From: Hyphomicrobiales bacterium | GTDB taxonomy: Bacteria > Pseudomonadota > Alphaproteobacteria > Rhizobiales > Rhizobiaceae | Direction of reading: 5' to 3' | Assembly (NCBI GenBank): GCA_900468805.1 | Contig: UEIF01000035.1 | Location: 1-64,000 of the forward strand | Length of the DNA: 64,000 nt | Part shown: one piece after another, positions 42,664-51,160 of the stretch | Layout: each line of letters opens with the position of its first letter | How positions within the stretch are numbered: position 1 is the first letter of the stretch | Made by a program: the position numbers and the translations under genes | Notes under the pieces: generated by a model | Seen by the model: the letters and a program-made list of their open reading frames with translations, nothing else | What the model was told of the DNA's origin: nothing | Database searches by the model: none

Positions 42664-42811
42664 GTTCCTGTATCCTCGTGGGATGCCGCAGGAACCTAGC
42701 CACGCAAAGTCTTTCGCGTGAAAGAGTCTCCCGCACCGCTGAAGCGGTGCTGCTCGATCCCTGTCACAAGCAGGGATGAGGGAGAGAACGAAGCCAAAAG
42801 CGAGCCAAGTA

Positions 42812-43756
42812 ATGACCGATCAGACATCGGCAATTCCTGAACCGATCAAACGTCCCGTACGCTGGCATATCGGAATCTTCCTTCTTCCGGCATTCATCGT
42901 CTATTCGGCGATCATGGTCCTGCCGCTGATCGAAACGCTCCGGCTCTCCTTCTACAATACCGTCGATGGCGCCCCTGCCTTCGTTGGCTTTGCCAATTAC
43001 AAGGTTCTCTTCGGCGATGCGCGCTGGGCACATGATTTCTGGAACGCACTCCGCAATAACCTGATCTTCTTCGCCATTCATATGTGCGTGCAGAATCCGA
43101 TCGGGATTGCGCTTGCGGCACTCCTTTCGACGCCGAAGCTGCGCTTCGTTGCCTTCTATCGCACGGCGATCTTCCTGCCGACGCTGCTGTCCTTCGTCAT
43201 CGTCGGCTTCATCTGGAAGCTGATCCTCTCTCCGATATGGGGTGTTGCGCCCTGGCTGATGAGCCTCGTCGGTATGAAATGGGCCTTTGCGCCCTGGCTC
43301 GGCCAGTCCGGTCCGGCGCTCGTCGCGGTGTCGCTGATCTCCAATTGGCAATATATCGGCATTCCGATGATGCTGATCTATGCGGCTCTTCTCAGCATTC
43401 CCGAGGAAGTTATCGAGGCTGCCGAATGCGACGGCATTACCGGCTGGGCGCAGTTCTGGAAGATCAAGCTGCCGCTGATCCTGCCGGCAATCGGTATCAT
43501 CTCGATCCTGACCTTCGTCGGCAATTTCAATGCTTTCGACTTGATCTATACGGTGCAGGGTGCGCTTGCCGGCCCTGATATGTCGACGGATATTCTGGGG
43601 ACGCTGCTTTATCGCACTTTCTTCGGGTTCCAGTTGCAGCTCGGCGACCGCTCGATGGGTGCGACGATCGCGACGGTGATGTTCCTCATCATCTTAGCCG
43701 GCGTGTCCTTCTACCTTTTCGCTATCCAGCGGCGCATGCGCCGCTACCAGTTCTGA
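42812..43756 (+). CDS. Sugar ABC permease, MalF/UgpA type
   Basis: A 314-residue inner-membrane permease with six hydrophobic segments and the EAA loop EAAECDGITGWAQFWKIKLP. The N-terminal FLLPAFIVYSAIMVLPLIET pattern and a large periplasmic loop are typical of the first permease in carbohydrate (CUT1) systems. Two starts are possible, 42776 and 42812; the first lies in a hairpin and I use the second, although its ribosome-binding site is weak. Confidence 0.9.
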   Translation: MTDQTSAIPEPIKRPVRWHIGIFLLPAFIVYSAIMVLPLIETLRLSFYNTVDGAPAFVGFANYKVLFGDARWAHDFWNALRNNLIFFAIHMCVQNPIGIALAALLSTPKLRFVAFYRTAIFLPTLLSFVIVGFIWKLILSPIWGVAPWLMSLVGMKWAFAPWLGQSGPALVAVSLISNWQYIGIPMMLIYAALLSIPEEVIEAAECDGITGWAQFWKIKLPLILPAIGIISILTFVGNFNAFDLIYTVQGALAGPDMSTDILGTLLYRTFFGFQLQLGDRSMGATIATVMFLIILAGVSFYLFAIQRRMRRYQF

Positions 43757-43768
43757 GGAGTGTGAGCC

Positions 43769-44611
43769 ATGTCGAACAGAGCGCGCACATCCCCCATCCG
43801 CACCGGCCTCGTGCATCTGGCGCTGATCGGCTACACGCTGATCGCCATTTTCCCGGTGTTCCTGACGATCATCAATTCGCTCAAGGACCGCAACGCGATC
43901 TTCCGGTCGCCGCTGCAGGTGCCGACGCCTTCCACTTTCAGCCTCGTCGGCTATCAGACGGTGCTGGGGCAGGGCGATTTTGCCGCCTATTTCCAGAACA
44001 GCTTCATCGTGACGATCGTCGCGATCTTCCTCGTGCTGCTGTTCGGGGCGATGGCTGCCTTTGCGCTGTCGGAATACCGTTTCCGCGGTAATATGGTGAT
44101 GGGCCTCTACATGGCGATCGGCATCATGATCCCGATCCGCCTTGGCACGGTCGCCATCCTGCAGGGTATGGTCGCGAGCGGCCTCGTCAACACGCTGACG
44201 GCGCTGATCCTCGTCTATACGGCGCAGGGGATACCGCTTGCGATCTTCATCCTGTCAGAATTCATGCGCACCGTGTCCGACGACCTGAAAAATGCCGGAC
44301 GCATCGACGGCCTCTCGGAATATGCGATCTTCTTCCGCCTCGTGCTGCCGCTGGTACGGCCGGCGATGGCGACGGTTGCCGTCTTCACCATGATCCCGAT
44401 CTGGAACGACCTGTGGTTCCCGCTGATCCTGGCGCCGTCGGAAGCCACCAAGACCGTGACGCTCGGTTCGCAGATCTTCATCGGCCAATTCGTCACCAAC
44501 TGGAATGCGGTTCTGGCAGCTTTGTCGCTGGCGATCCTGCCGATCCTCGTCCTTTATGTCATCTTCTCGCGGCAGCTGATCCGCGGCATTACCTCGGGAG
44601 CCGTCAAGTGA
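43769..44611 (+). CDS. Sugar ABC permease, MalG/UgpE type
   Basis: The second CUT1 permease, 280 residues, with the N-terminal IAIFPVFLTIINSLKDRNAI, the loop ALSEYRFRGNMVMGLYMAIG and the EAA region NAGRIDGLSEYAIFFRLVLP. It starts 12 bases after the previous stop with GAGGAG upstream, and its TGA overlaps the GTG of the following dehydrogenase gene. It forms the channel with the MalF-type subunit. Confidence 0.92.
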   Translation: MSNRARTSPIRTGLVHLALIGYTLIAIFPVFLTIINSLKDRNAIFRSPLQVPTPSTFSLVGYQTVLGQGDFAAYFQNSFIVTIVAIFLVLLFGAMAAFALSEYRFRGNMVMGLYMAIGIMIPIRLGTVAILQGMVASGLVNTLTALILVYTAQGIPLAIFILSEFMRTVSDDLKNAGRIDGLSEYAIFFRLVLPLVRPAMATVAVFTMIPIWNDLWFPLILAPSEATKTVTLGSQIFIGQFVTNWNAVLAALSLAILPILVLYVIFSRQLIRGITSGAVK

Positions 44612-45675
44612 GCCAATCCGAAAAGCCGATCCGCGTTCTCGTCGCCGGCCTCGGCAATATGGGCCGCAGCCATGCACTCGCCTATCACAACAATCCGGGC
44701 TTCGAGATCGTCGGTCTCGTCAACCGCTCCAAGCCGTCGCAGCTTGCGCCGGAACTCGAACAGTACACGATCCATCCTGACTTCATGGGCGCACTTGTCG
44801 AATTGAAGCCGGATCTCTGCTCGATCAATACCTATTCCGACAGCCACGCCGATTACGCCGTTGCCGCCTTCGAGGCAGGCTGTGACGTGTTCGTTGAAAA
44901 GCCGCTGGCAACAACCGTTGCCGATGCGGAACGCGTCGTGGCTGCCGCCAAGAAGGCCGGCAAGAAGCTGGTCATCGGCTATATCCTTCGCCACCATCCT
45001 TCCTGGAAGAAGCTGATCGAGGAAGCGCGGAAACTCGGTGGTCCCTATGTCTTCCGCATGAACCTCAATCAGCAGTCCAGCGGCCCGACCTGGGCGACGC
45101 ACAAGTCGCTGATGCAGACGACATCGCCGATCGTCGATTGCGGCGTGCATTATGTCGATGTCATGTGCCAGATCACTGATGCGAAGGCCGTCGAAGTGCG
45201 TGGCATGGGCCTGCGGCTGTCGAATGAGATCGCGCCCGACATGTATAATTACGGTCACCTGCAGGTGCTGTATGAAGACGGTTCGGTCGGCTGGTACGAG
45301 GCCGGCTGGGGACCGATGATCTCCGAGACCGCCTTCTTCGTGAAGGATGTGATGTCGCCAAATGGCGCCGTTTCCATCGTCATGGATCCGAAGGCGAAGT
45401 CGGACGATATCGACACGCATACCAAGACCTCCGTCATCCGGCTGCACACGGCAGAGACCGGGCCTGACGGCAAGTTCATCCGTCCCGATCAGGACATGAC
45501 AATGGAAGGCGAGCCCGGTCACCAGGCGCTGTGCGACCTGGAACAGGCCTTCATGCTGCGCGCCATCCGCGAGGATCTGGACCTTAACCGCCATATGGAT
45601 GACGCCGTGGCCTCGCTGCGCATCTGCCTTGCCGCTGACGAAAGCGTGCGCACCGGCCGACCGGTTAGACTATAA
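44608..45675 (+). CDS. Gfo/Idh/MocA-family dehydrogenase
   Basis: A 355-residue NAD(P)-dependent oxidoreductase with an N-terminal Rossmann fold (RVLVAGLGNMGRSHALAYHN) and the conserved EKP motif (CDVFVEKPLATTVADAERVV), followed by the catalytic-type His in CGVHYVDVM. The family oxidises sugars, inositols or sugar acids. A GTG start at 44608 overlaps the permease stop as GTGA; the longer frame upstream is the permease in another register. Placed inside a sugar ABC operon, it probably acts on the imported sugar. Confidence 0.9.
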   Translation: MSQSEKPIRVLVAGLGNMGRSHALAYHNNPGFEIVGLVNRSKPSQLAPELEQYTIHPDFMGALVELKPDLCSINTYSDSHADYAVAAFEAGCDVFVEKPLATTVADAERVVAAAKKAGKKLVIGYILRHHPSWKKLIEEARKLGGPYVFRMNLNQQSSGPTWATHKSLMQTTSPIVDCGVHYVDVMCQITDAKAVEVRGMGLRLSNEIAPDMYNYGHLQVLYEDGSVGWYEAGWGPMISETAFFVKDVMSPNGAVSIVMDPKAKSDDIDTHTKTSVIRLHTAETGPDGKFIRPDQDMTMEGEPGHQALCDLEQAFMLRAIREDLDLNRHMDDAVASLRICLAADESVRTGRPVRL

Positions 45676-45685
45676 GGAAAGACTA

Positions 45686-46687
45686 GTGGGATCGCTTCAA
45701 CTCAAATCCATCCGCAAGGCCTATGGCAAGCACGAGGTGCTGAAGGGCATCGACCTCGAGGTCCAAGACGGCGAATTCGTCATCTTCGTCGGCCCTTCCG
45801 GCTGCGGGAAATCGACCCTGCTGCGCAGCATCGCCGGCCTGGAGGATGTAACCTCAGGCGCCGTTATCATCAACGGCCGCGACGAGACGCTGACGCCGCC
45901 GGCCAAACGCGGCATCGCCATGGTGTTCCAGTCCTACGCGCTCTATCCGCACCTGACGGTCAAGGACAACATGGGCCTCGGCCTCAAGCAGGCCGGCATG
46001 GCCAGGGACGAGATCGAGAAGCGCGTCGGCAAGGCGTCGTCGATGCTGTCGCTCGAACAATATCTGGCGCGTCGTCCGGCCGAACTCTCCGGCGGCCAGC
46101 GCCAGCGCGTGGCGATCGGCCGTGCGATCGTGCGCGAGCCGGAACTCTTCCTGTTCGACGAGCCGCTCTCCAATCTTGATGCGGCGCTGCGCGTGCAGAC
46201 CCGCCTTGAGATCGCCCGCCTGCACCGCAGTCTCAAGGCGACGATGATCTACGTCACCCATGACCAGGTCGAAGCCATGACGCTTGCTGACAAGATCGTG
46301 GTGCTGAATGCCGGCGCAATCGAGCAGATCGGTTCGCCTATGGAGCTTTACAATCGACCGGCCAATACCTTCGTTGCGGGCTTCATCGGCTCGCCGCAGA
46401 TGAATTTCATCCCTGGCGACAAGGTCAGCGATGCAGAGGCAAAGACGGTCGGCATTCGTCCCGAGCATCTGACGCTGTCGCGCGACAGCGGCACTTGGAA
46501 GGCAAAGACCGTGCATGTCGAGCATCTTGGCGCTGACACCATCGTCTATCTGGAATCCGAGCAGTGCGGCCTGCTGACCGCGCGCCTCTTCGGCGAGCAC
46601 AAGTATGAGCCGGATGAGATCGTCTATGCTACGCCTGACGGAAGTCACGTCCATCGCTTCGATGCGAACGATCAGGCAATCCGCTGA
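45686..46687 (+). CDS. Sugar ABC transporter ATPase, UgpC/MsmK type
   Basis: A 333-residue ATPase with Walker A GPSGCGKS, Q-loop VFQSYALYPHLTV, signature LSGGQRQR, Walker B LFLFDEPLSNLD and switch region YVTHDQVEAM; the C-terminal TOBE part contains GIRPEHLTLSRDSGTW. I start at the GTG at 45686, which follows AAGGAAAG. It is the last gene of the sugar operon and is followed by a terminator. Confidence 0.92.
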   Translation: MGSLQLKSIRKAYGKHEVLKGIDLEVQDGEFVIFVGPSGCGKSTLLRSIAGLEDVTSGAVIINGRDETLTPPAKRGIAMVFQSYALYPHLTVKDNMGLGLKQAGMARDEIEKRVGKASSMLSLEQYLARRPAELSGGQRQRVAIGRAIVREPELFLFDEPLSNLDAALRVQTRLEIARLHRSLKATMIYVTHDQVEAMTLADKIVVLNAGAIEQIGSPMELYNRPANTFVAGFIGSPQMNFIPGDKVSDAEAKTVGIRPEHLTLSRDSGTWKAKTVHVEHLGADTIVYLESEQCGLLTARLFGEHKYEPDEIVYATPDGSHVHRFDANDQAIR

Positions 46688-46700
46688 TTGCACCCGGAAT

Positions 46701-46733
46701 GAAAAAGCCCTGCCGGAGAGCGGGGCTTTTTCG
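46701..46733. terminator. Intrinsic terminator after the sugar ABC operon
   Basis: GAAAAAGCCCTGC / GCGGGGCTTTTTC forms a 13-bp stem (one T-G pair) with a 6-base loop. It lies between the operon end and a convergent EamA gene, and has T-rich flanks for both strands. Confidence 0.9.
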
Positions 46734-46739
46734 TTCGGG

Positions 46740-47630
46740 TCAACGCCGCAAAAGCCTGCCATCGATGATGATCAGGCTCGCCATGATCAGGATCATTCCG
46801 CCAAACTCGAACGTCTCCAGTTTTTCGCCGAGAAAGACCGTGCCCAGTAAAATCGCGCTAACCGGCACCAGCAGCGTCACCAGCGAAGCATTGGTCGCTC
46901 CGGCCGAGGCGATAAGATTGAAATACAGAATGAAGGCGAAGGCGGTGGTGAGGATCGCGAGAACCAGCACCGCCATCCATATGGGAATATCCGACGTGAC
47001 GATCTCGGCTGGGCTGTAGAGAAAGAAAACAATTGGCAGCATGAGGACGGTAGCGCATGTCAGCTGGCCGGTCGCGACGACTGTCGGACTTATGCCTTTG
47101 AACCGCTTGGCGTAAACGACAGCGAAGGCGTAGGAGACGGCGGCTCCGATGACCGCGAATTTTGCCCATGTCGGGCCGCCAAGATTGGATAGAAGCCCAG
47201 GGCCGATCATGACGGCGGCGCCTGCTATGCCGATCACGACGCCTGCGATCTTCATGGTTGAGATCTTTTCATCTGATGTCAGCAGGTTTGCCACAAGGAT
47301 CGTCCAGAGGGGCGTGGTTGCATAGAACACAGACGTGAGGCCGGCGCCGATTTCTGTCTGCGCAGTGAAGATCAGTGAAAACGGAATGACATTATTGAGA
47401 AGGGCGAGAGACAGGAAAGAGCCGGGCCGGGCGAGAACGGGCGCGAAGGAAGTGCCGCGCAGTCTTAGCCATAGATGCAAGACCAGGGCGGCGATTGCCA
47501 CGCGATAAAGCACGAGGGCCAGCGGCGGAATTTCGGCCACGGCGATGCGGGCGAAGAAAAAGGAGCCGCCCCAAAGCGCGCCGAGCAGCACGAGCTGGCC
47601 CCAATCCTTCGCCGACATTGATTGTGGCAT
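46740..47630 (-). CDS. EamA/DMT-family exporter
   Basis: A ten-helix inner-membrane exporter of about 296 residues with the two EamA repeats; VLLGALWGGSFFFARIAVAE starts the first and the second ends in LVTLLVPVSAILLGTVFLGE. Start choice is uncertain: ATGs at 47630 and 47618 and a TTG at 47645 are all in frame, none with a strong site; I use 47630. The substrate is unknown. The protein is a different branch from the exporter at 2813, since the helix sequences share only the family pattern. Confidence 0.85.
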   Translation of the reverse strand: MPQSMSAKDWGQLVLLGALWGGSFFFARIAVAEIPPLALVLYRVAIAALVLHLWLRLRGTSFAPVLARPGSFLSLALLNNVIPFSLIFTAQTEIGAGLTSVFYATTPLWTILVANLLTSDEKISTMKIAGVVIGIAGAAVMIGPGLLSNLGGPTWAKFAVIGAAVSYAFAVVYAKRFKGISPTVVATGQLTCATVLMLPIVFFLYSPAEIVTSDIPIWMAVLVLAILTTAFAFILYFNLIASAGATNASLVTLLVPVSAILLGTVFLGEKLETFEFGGMILIMASLIIIDGRLLRR

Positions 47631-47803
47631 CGCTTCGGTGCGCAAAGCCGTTGTCCCATGAAAATGGAATTCTGCCTTGCACTCTATCCCTGGCGCTCGC
47701 GGCCTACAGCAACCGAACGATCCATATATCTGAATTCGATGGAATTTGGTGCTGTCTTATCCCTATCAGCCGGATCGATATGTCTCGACTGAGTTCCAGC
47801 GTA

Positions 47804-48109
47804 TCAGCCGAGAACGGGCCTCATGAAGCTGCGTTCATAGCTGATGATGCTGCGGTTGCGCTTGTCGAGTTCGTAGGCGGCCTGGCACTCCGGGTCGCTT
47901 GCCATGCGGATGCGGTAATCCTCGTAGGCAGCAAGGCTCGGGAAGGAAAACAGCGCAACGGCAATATTGTTTGCGCCTTCGGACGGCAGGAAATAGCCGT
48001 GATGGGCGCCGCCCATCCTGTTGACGATGGGGATCCAGAGCCGAGCGTATTGTTCGAATTCGGCAAGTTTGTAGGGGTCGATGACGTATCGCAGATGGCA
48101 GGTAATCAT
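47804..48109 (-). CDS. NIPSNAP-family protein
   Basis: A 101-residue dimeric alpha-beta-barrel type protein: MITCHLRYVIDPYKLAEFEQ, YARLWIPIVNRMGGAHHGYF, then FPSLAAYEDYRIRMASDPEC. This is the NIPSNAP pattern, common as a short cytoplasmic protein without settled function. I start at 48109, where the domain begins; the 51 residues upstream in the frame are not domain-like. There is no operon partner. Confidence 0.8.
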   Translation of the reverse strand: MITCHLRYVIDPYKLAEFEQYARLWIPIVNRMGGAHHGYFLPSEGANNIAVALFSFPSLAAYEDYRIRMASDPECQAAYELDKRNRSIISYERSFMRPVLG

Positions 48110-48285
48110 TGAAGACCCCGTTGTTGAACGACCGAGTGGATGACCGTCCGGTCTGTATTGCTTGCCAGGATTCGAGGCAAGCCGTTTGGTCAGTTCCCTT
48201 ACGCTGCCTTCCGTTTCGATGCTATCTCCCTGGTCTGAGTATTCAGAGGGGCAGGGGCTCATGAAAATTAGGTATCAGGCATGCA

Positions 48286-48318
48286 AAAGGCGCCGCGTTG
48301 ACGGCGCCTTTATTTGAT
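48286..48318. terminator. Intrinsic terminator of the minus-strand ABC operon
   Basis: AAAGGCGCCG / CGGCGCCTTT is a 10-bp perfect stem with a 6-base loop and T-rich flanks on both strands. It lies 23 bases beyond the last gene of the operon. Confidence 0.9.
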
Positions 48319-48333
48319 TTCGGTTTCTTTCGA

Positions 48334-49395
48334 TCAGTCGCGGATGACGAGCAGGTCGGCGGCCATGAAGCGGAGCGTCACTGTTTCGCCAGCGGCTGGC
48401 GGAGTAACACCGGGGCTGTTGAACATGTCGAAGGAGATGACGTTACCGCCGACATTCATGCGGGTGCGGATGACCGAACCGAGGAAGTGGGCGGAGACGA
48501 CCTCACCGGTCAGGGCGGTGTCGCTCTGGGTGCCTTCGGCGAGCGAACCGGCTTCCGGACGGAGCGCAAGCTGAACGGTGTCGCCGGCCTTGTAGGTCTG
48601 GACGGATTGTTTCAGCGTCACACCCTGATCGCCGATCTGGATGCGGTTGCTATCCGGATCGATCACCTTGGCTTCGATGAGGTTTAGCGTGCCGACGAAG
48701 GAGGCGACGAAGCGCGTTGCCGGCGTGTTGTAGATCTCGAAAGGCGTGCCGATCTGGTCCGCCTTGCCGCCGTTCATGACGACGATACGGTCGGAGATCG
48801 AAAGCGCTTCTTCCTGGTCGTGCGTGACGAAAACCGTGGTGATGCCGAGCGACTGCTGGATCTGGCGGATTTCTTCGCGCAGTGACACGCGGATCTTGGC
48901 ATCAAGTGCCGAGAGCGGCTCGTCGAGCAGCAGGACCTGCGGCTTGACGGCAAGGGCGCGGGCAAGAGCAACGCGCTGCTGCTGGCCGCCGGACATCTGG
49001 TAGGGAAAGCGGTCTGCCAGATGATCGAGCTTGATGAGGCCGAGCATTTCCTTGACGCGTTTGTCGATCTCGGGCTTCGGAGCACCCGCGACCTTCATGC
49101 CGAAGGCGACGTTGTCATGCACAGTCATGTTCGGAAACAGCGCGTAGGCCTGGAAGACCATGCCGATGTTGCGCTGGTTCGGCTTCAGCGCGCGCTGGTC
49201 CTTGCCGTTGATCGTCAGCGTGCCACCGGTCGGCGTTTCGAAACCGGCGATCATGCGCAGAACGGTCGTCTTGCCGCAGCCTGACGGGCCGAGGAAGGAG
49301 ACGAATTCTCCTTTCTCGATGTTCATGTTGAAGTTCTTGACGACCTGGGTCTGGCCGAAGGATTTCTGAATGTTGGTTAGCGTAAGAAAGGACAT
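48334..49395 (-). CDS. ABC importer ATPase, PotA/FbpC-like
   Basis: A 353-residue ATPase with Walker A GPSGCGKT, VFQAYALFPNMTV, signature MSGGQQQR, Walker B LLLDEPLSALD and VFVTHDQEEAL, plus a C-terminal TOBE domain (ALRPEAGSLAEGTQSDTALT). It is the last gene of an operon with two permeases and a binding protein, downstream of an RpiR-type gene on the same strand. The cargo is unknown; the neighbouring amine and glutamyl enzymes suggest a nitrogen compound. Confidence 0.92.
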   Translation of the reverse strand: MSFLTLTNIQKSFGQTQVVKNFNMNIEKGEFVSFLGPSGCGKTTVLRMIAGFETPTGGTLTINGKDQRALKPNQRNIGMVFQAYALFPNMTVHDNVAFGMKVAGAPKPEIDKRVKEMLGLIKLDHLADRFPYQMSGGQQQRVALARALAVKPQVLLLDEPLSALDAKIRVSLREEIRQIQQSLGITTVFVTHDQEEALSISDRIVVMNGGKADQIGTPFEIYNTPATRFVASFVGTLNLIEAKVIDPDSNRIQIGDQGVTLKQSVQTYKAGDTVQLALRPEAGSLAEGTQSDTALTGEVVSAHFLGSVIRTRMNVGGNVISFDMFNSPGVTPPAAGETVTLRFMAADLLVIRD

Positions 49396-49407
49396 GAGCC
49401 AAATACC

Positions 49408-50196
49408 TTATACCCTAGCCGGGCGGGCTTTGCCAAAGCGGGAAACGAGATTGAGCAGGCCCATGCTGAGCCAGGTGATCGAGAAGGCGATGACGGCGAG
49501 CGCGGAAGGTTCATAGGCCTGGTTGGCGCCGACACGCTGCAGGTAGGGGCCGAAAGCAGGGCGGCCGAGCAAAGCTGCCATGGTGAATTCGCCCATGACG
49601 ATCGCGAGCGTGATGAAGGCGCCCGAAAGCACGCCGCTCATGACGTTTGGAAAAATGCACTTGAACATGATCGTCGTCCAGCTTGCACCCAGGCTTTCGG
49701 CTGCTTCCGTCAGCGTGCGGACGTCGATGGCGCGCATGGCGGTATCGACGGCGCGGTACATGTAGGGCAGCGAGAGCGTGATGTAGGAGAACATCAGCAG
49801 GATGTTGGTGCCCGTCGTGGAGCCGGTCAGCGGCAGGTACGAAGACGACTTGTACATCTGGATATAGCCGAAGACGATGACGATCGCCGGGATGACGAGC
49901 GGCAGCAGCGTGATGAATTCGACGACTTGACGCATCTGTGGCAGGCGCAGGCGCACCCAGTAGGCGGTCGGTACGACGAGCAGCATGCCGAAGACGATGG
50001 TCAGCGCGGCCATCATCATGGAGTAGCTGAACGTCTCGCGGAAACTGATGTCTGAAAAGACAGACTGATAGGCGTCGAACGAATAGGCATCACGACGCTT
50101 GCGCAGGGAGAATTCCAGCGTGCCGAGAAGTGGTACGATGAAATAGGTTGCACCGATGATGATGGCGATCCAGGCGCCGATACGTTGTCCCTTCAT
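49408..50196 (-). CDS. ABC permease, second subunit
   Basis: A 262-residue inner-membrane permease with the EAA loop EAAESLGASWTTIMFKCIFP. I choose the ATG at 50196 because it overlaps the previous TGA as ATGA; a GTG nine bases earlier is also in frame. It resembles the PotC-type subunits (VIPAIVIVFGYIQMYKSSSY). It works with the permease upstream. Confidence 0.9.
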   Translation of the reverse strand: MKGQRIGAWIAIIIGATYFIVPLLGTLEFSLRKRRDAYSFDAYQSVFSDISFRETFSYSMMMAALTIVFGMLLVVPTAYWVRLRLPQMRQVVEFITLLPLVIPAIVIVFGYIQMYKSSSYLPLTGSTTGTNILLMFSYITLSLPYMYRAVDTAMRAIDVRTLTEAAESLGASWTTIMFKCIFPNVMSGVLSGAFITLAIVMGEFTMAALLGRPAFGPYLQRVGANQAYEPSALAVIAFSITWLSMGLLNLVSRFGKARPARV

Positions 50197-51086
50197 TTTT
50201 GCCACCGTTCAGCGCGCATGCGCAGCATGAGATAGAGAACATTCGAAACGCCGGTGATGACGATCATGCCGAGAGCAATCGCATAGCCGAGATTGGCGTT
50301 GTGAAGCACGTCGCCCTGGATCTGCGCGTAGAGCAGGATCGGGACGATGTTGAGCGACGAGCCGGTCAGCGCATAGGCAGTTGCAATAGCGCCGAAAGCA
50401 TTCGCAAACAGAAGCAGCGTCGTGCCGAGCAGGCTCGGCCAGAGGATCGGCAGGGCAACCATGGTCCAGTATTGGCGGTTGGTGGCGCCAAGGATCTGCG
50501 AAGCTTCGCGCCATTCCTTCTTCATGCCGTCGAGCGCCGGCGTCAGGATCAGCACCATCAGCGGGATCTGGAAATACATGTAGGTGATGGTGAGGCCGAA
50601 GAAGGAGAGAAGGTTGAAGCCGGTGCCATAAAGGTTGAAGCCGAACCAGTCGCGCAGGAAGAGGGTGACGAGGCCGGTGCGGCCGAGTGTCGCCAGGAAG
50701 GCGAAGGCAAGCGGCACGCCGGCAAAGTTCGATGCGACGCCCGAGAATGTCAGCAGTGTTGCGCGGACCCCGCTCGGCAGGCCGCCGAGCACCACGGCCC
50801 AGGCGAGAAAGAAGCCGATGAGCGCGCCGCCAAGAGCGGACGCGACCGAGACGCGGATACTGATCCAGTAGGCGCTCATAATGGATGGCGTGAAAAGATC
50901 TCTGATATTTTGCAGCGTGAAATCGCCATCGGGTGTCAGAAACGCGCCCGCTACAAGATACAGAGTGGGGATGATCAGAAATAACAGAGAAAAAATAATG
51001 AAGGGGGCAATGCCCAGCCAGTCGATCACACGATCTTTGTTGATCAAGGGGGCGCTGCTAACCATAGGCGTTGAAACAATGCTCAT
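50193..51086 (-). CDS. ABC permease, first subunit
   Basis: A 297-residue permease with a long N-terminal segment (MSIVSTPMVSSAPLINKDRV), six hydrophobic helices and the EAA loop EASQILGATNRQYWTMVALP. An ATG at 51086 with AGGATGAG upstream is preferred over the one at 51098. It belongs to the spermidine/iron-type permease group. Confidence 0.9.
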   Translation of the reverse strand: MSIVSTPMVSSAPLINKDRVIDWLGIAPFIIFSLLFLIIPTLYLVAGAFLTPDGDFTLQNIRDLFTPSIMSAYWISIRVSVASALGGALIGFFLAWAVVLGGLPSGVRATLLTFSGVASNFAGVPLAFAFLATLGRTGLVTLFLRDWFGFNLYGTGFNLLSFFGLTITYMYFQIPLMVLILTPALDGMKKEWREASQILGATNRQYWTMVALPILWPSLLGTTLLLFANAFGAIATAYALTGSSLNIVPILLYAQIQGDVLHNANLGYAIALGMIVITGVSNVLYLMLRMRAERWQK

Positions 51087-51121
51087 GGAAAAACTCATCC
51101 TGGGGCGTCGGAGTGAGAAAA

Positions 51122-51149
51122 GCCTCCCCGCCTTGGTAGGCGGGGAGGC
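51122..51149 (-). terminator. Attenuator-like hairpin between binding-protein and permease genes
   Basis: GCCTCCCCGCC and GGCGGGGAGGC form an 11-bp perfect stem with a 6-base loop just after the binding-protein stop. On the minus strand TTTTCT follows, so partial termination is plausible and would lower permease expression relative to the binding protein. Confidence 0.8.
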
Positions 51150-51160
51150 CGGAGCAAATA

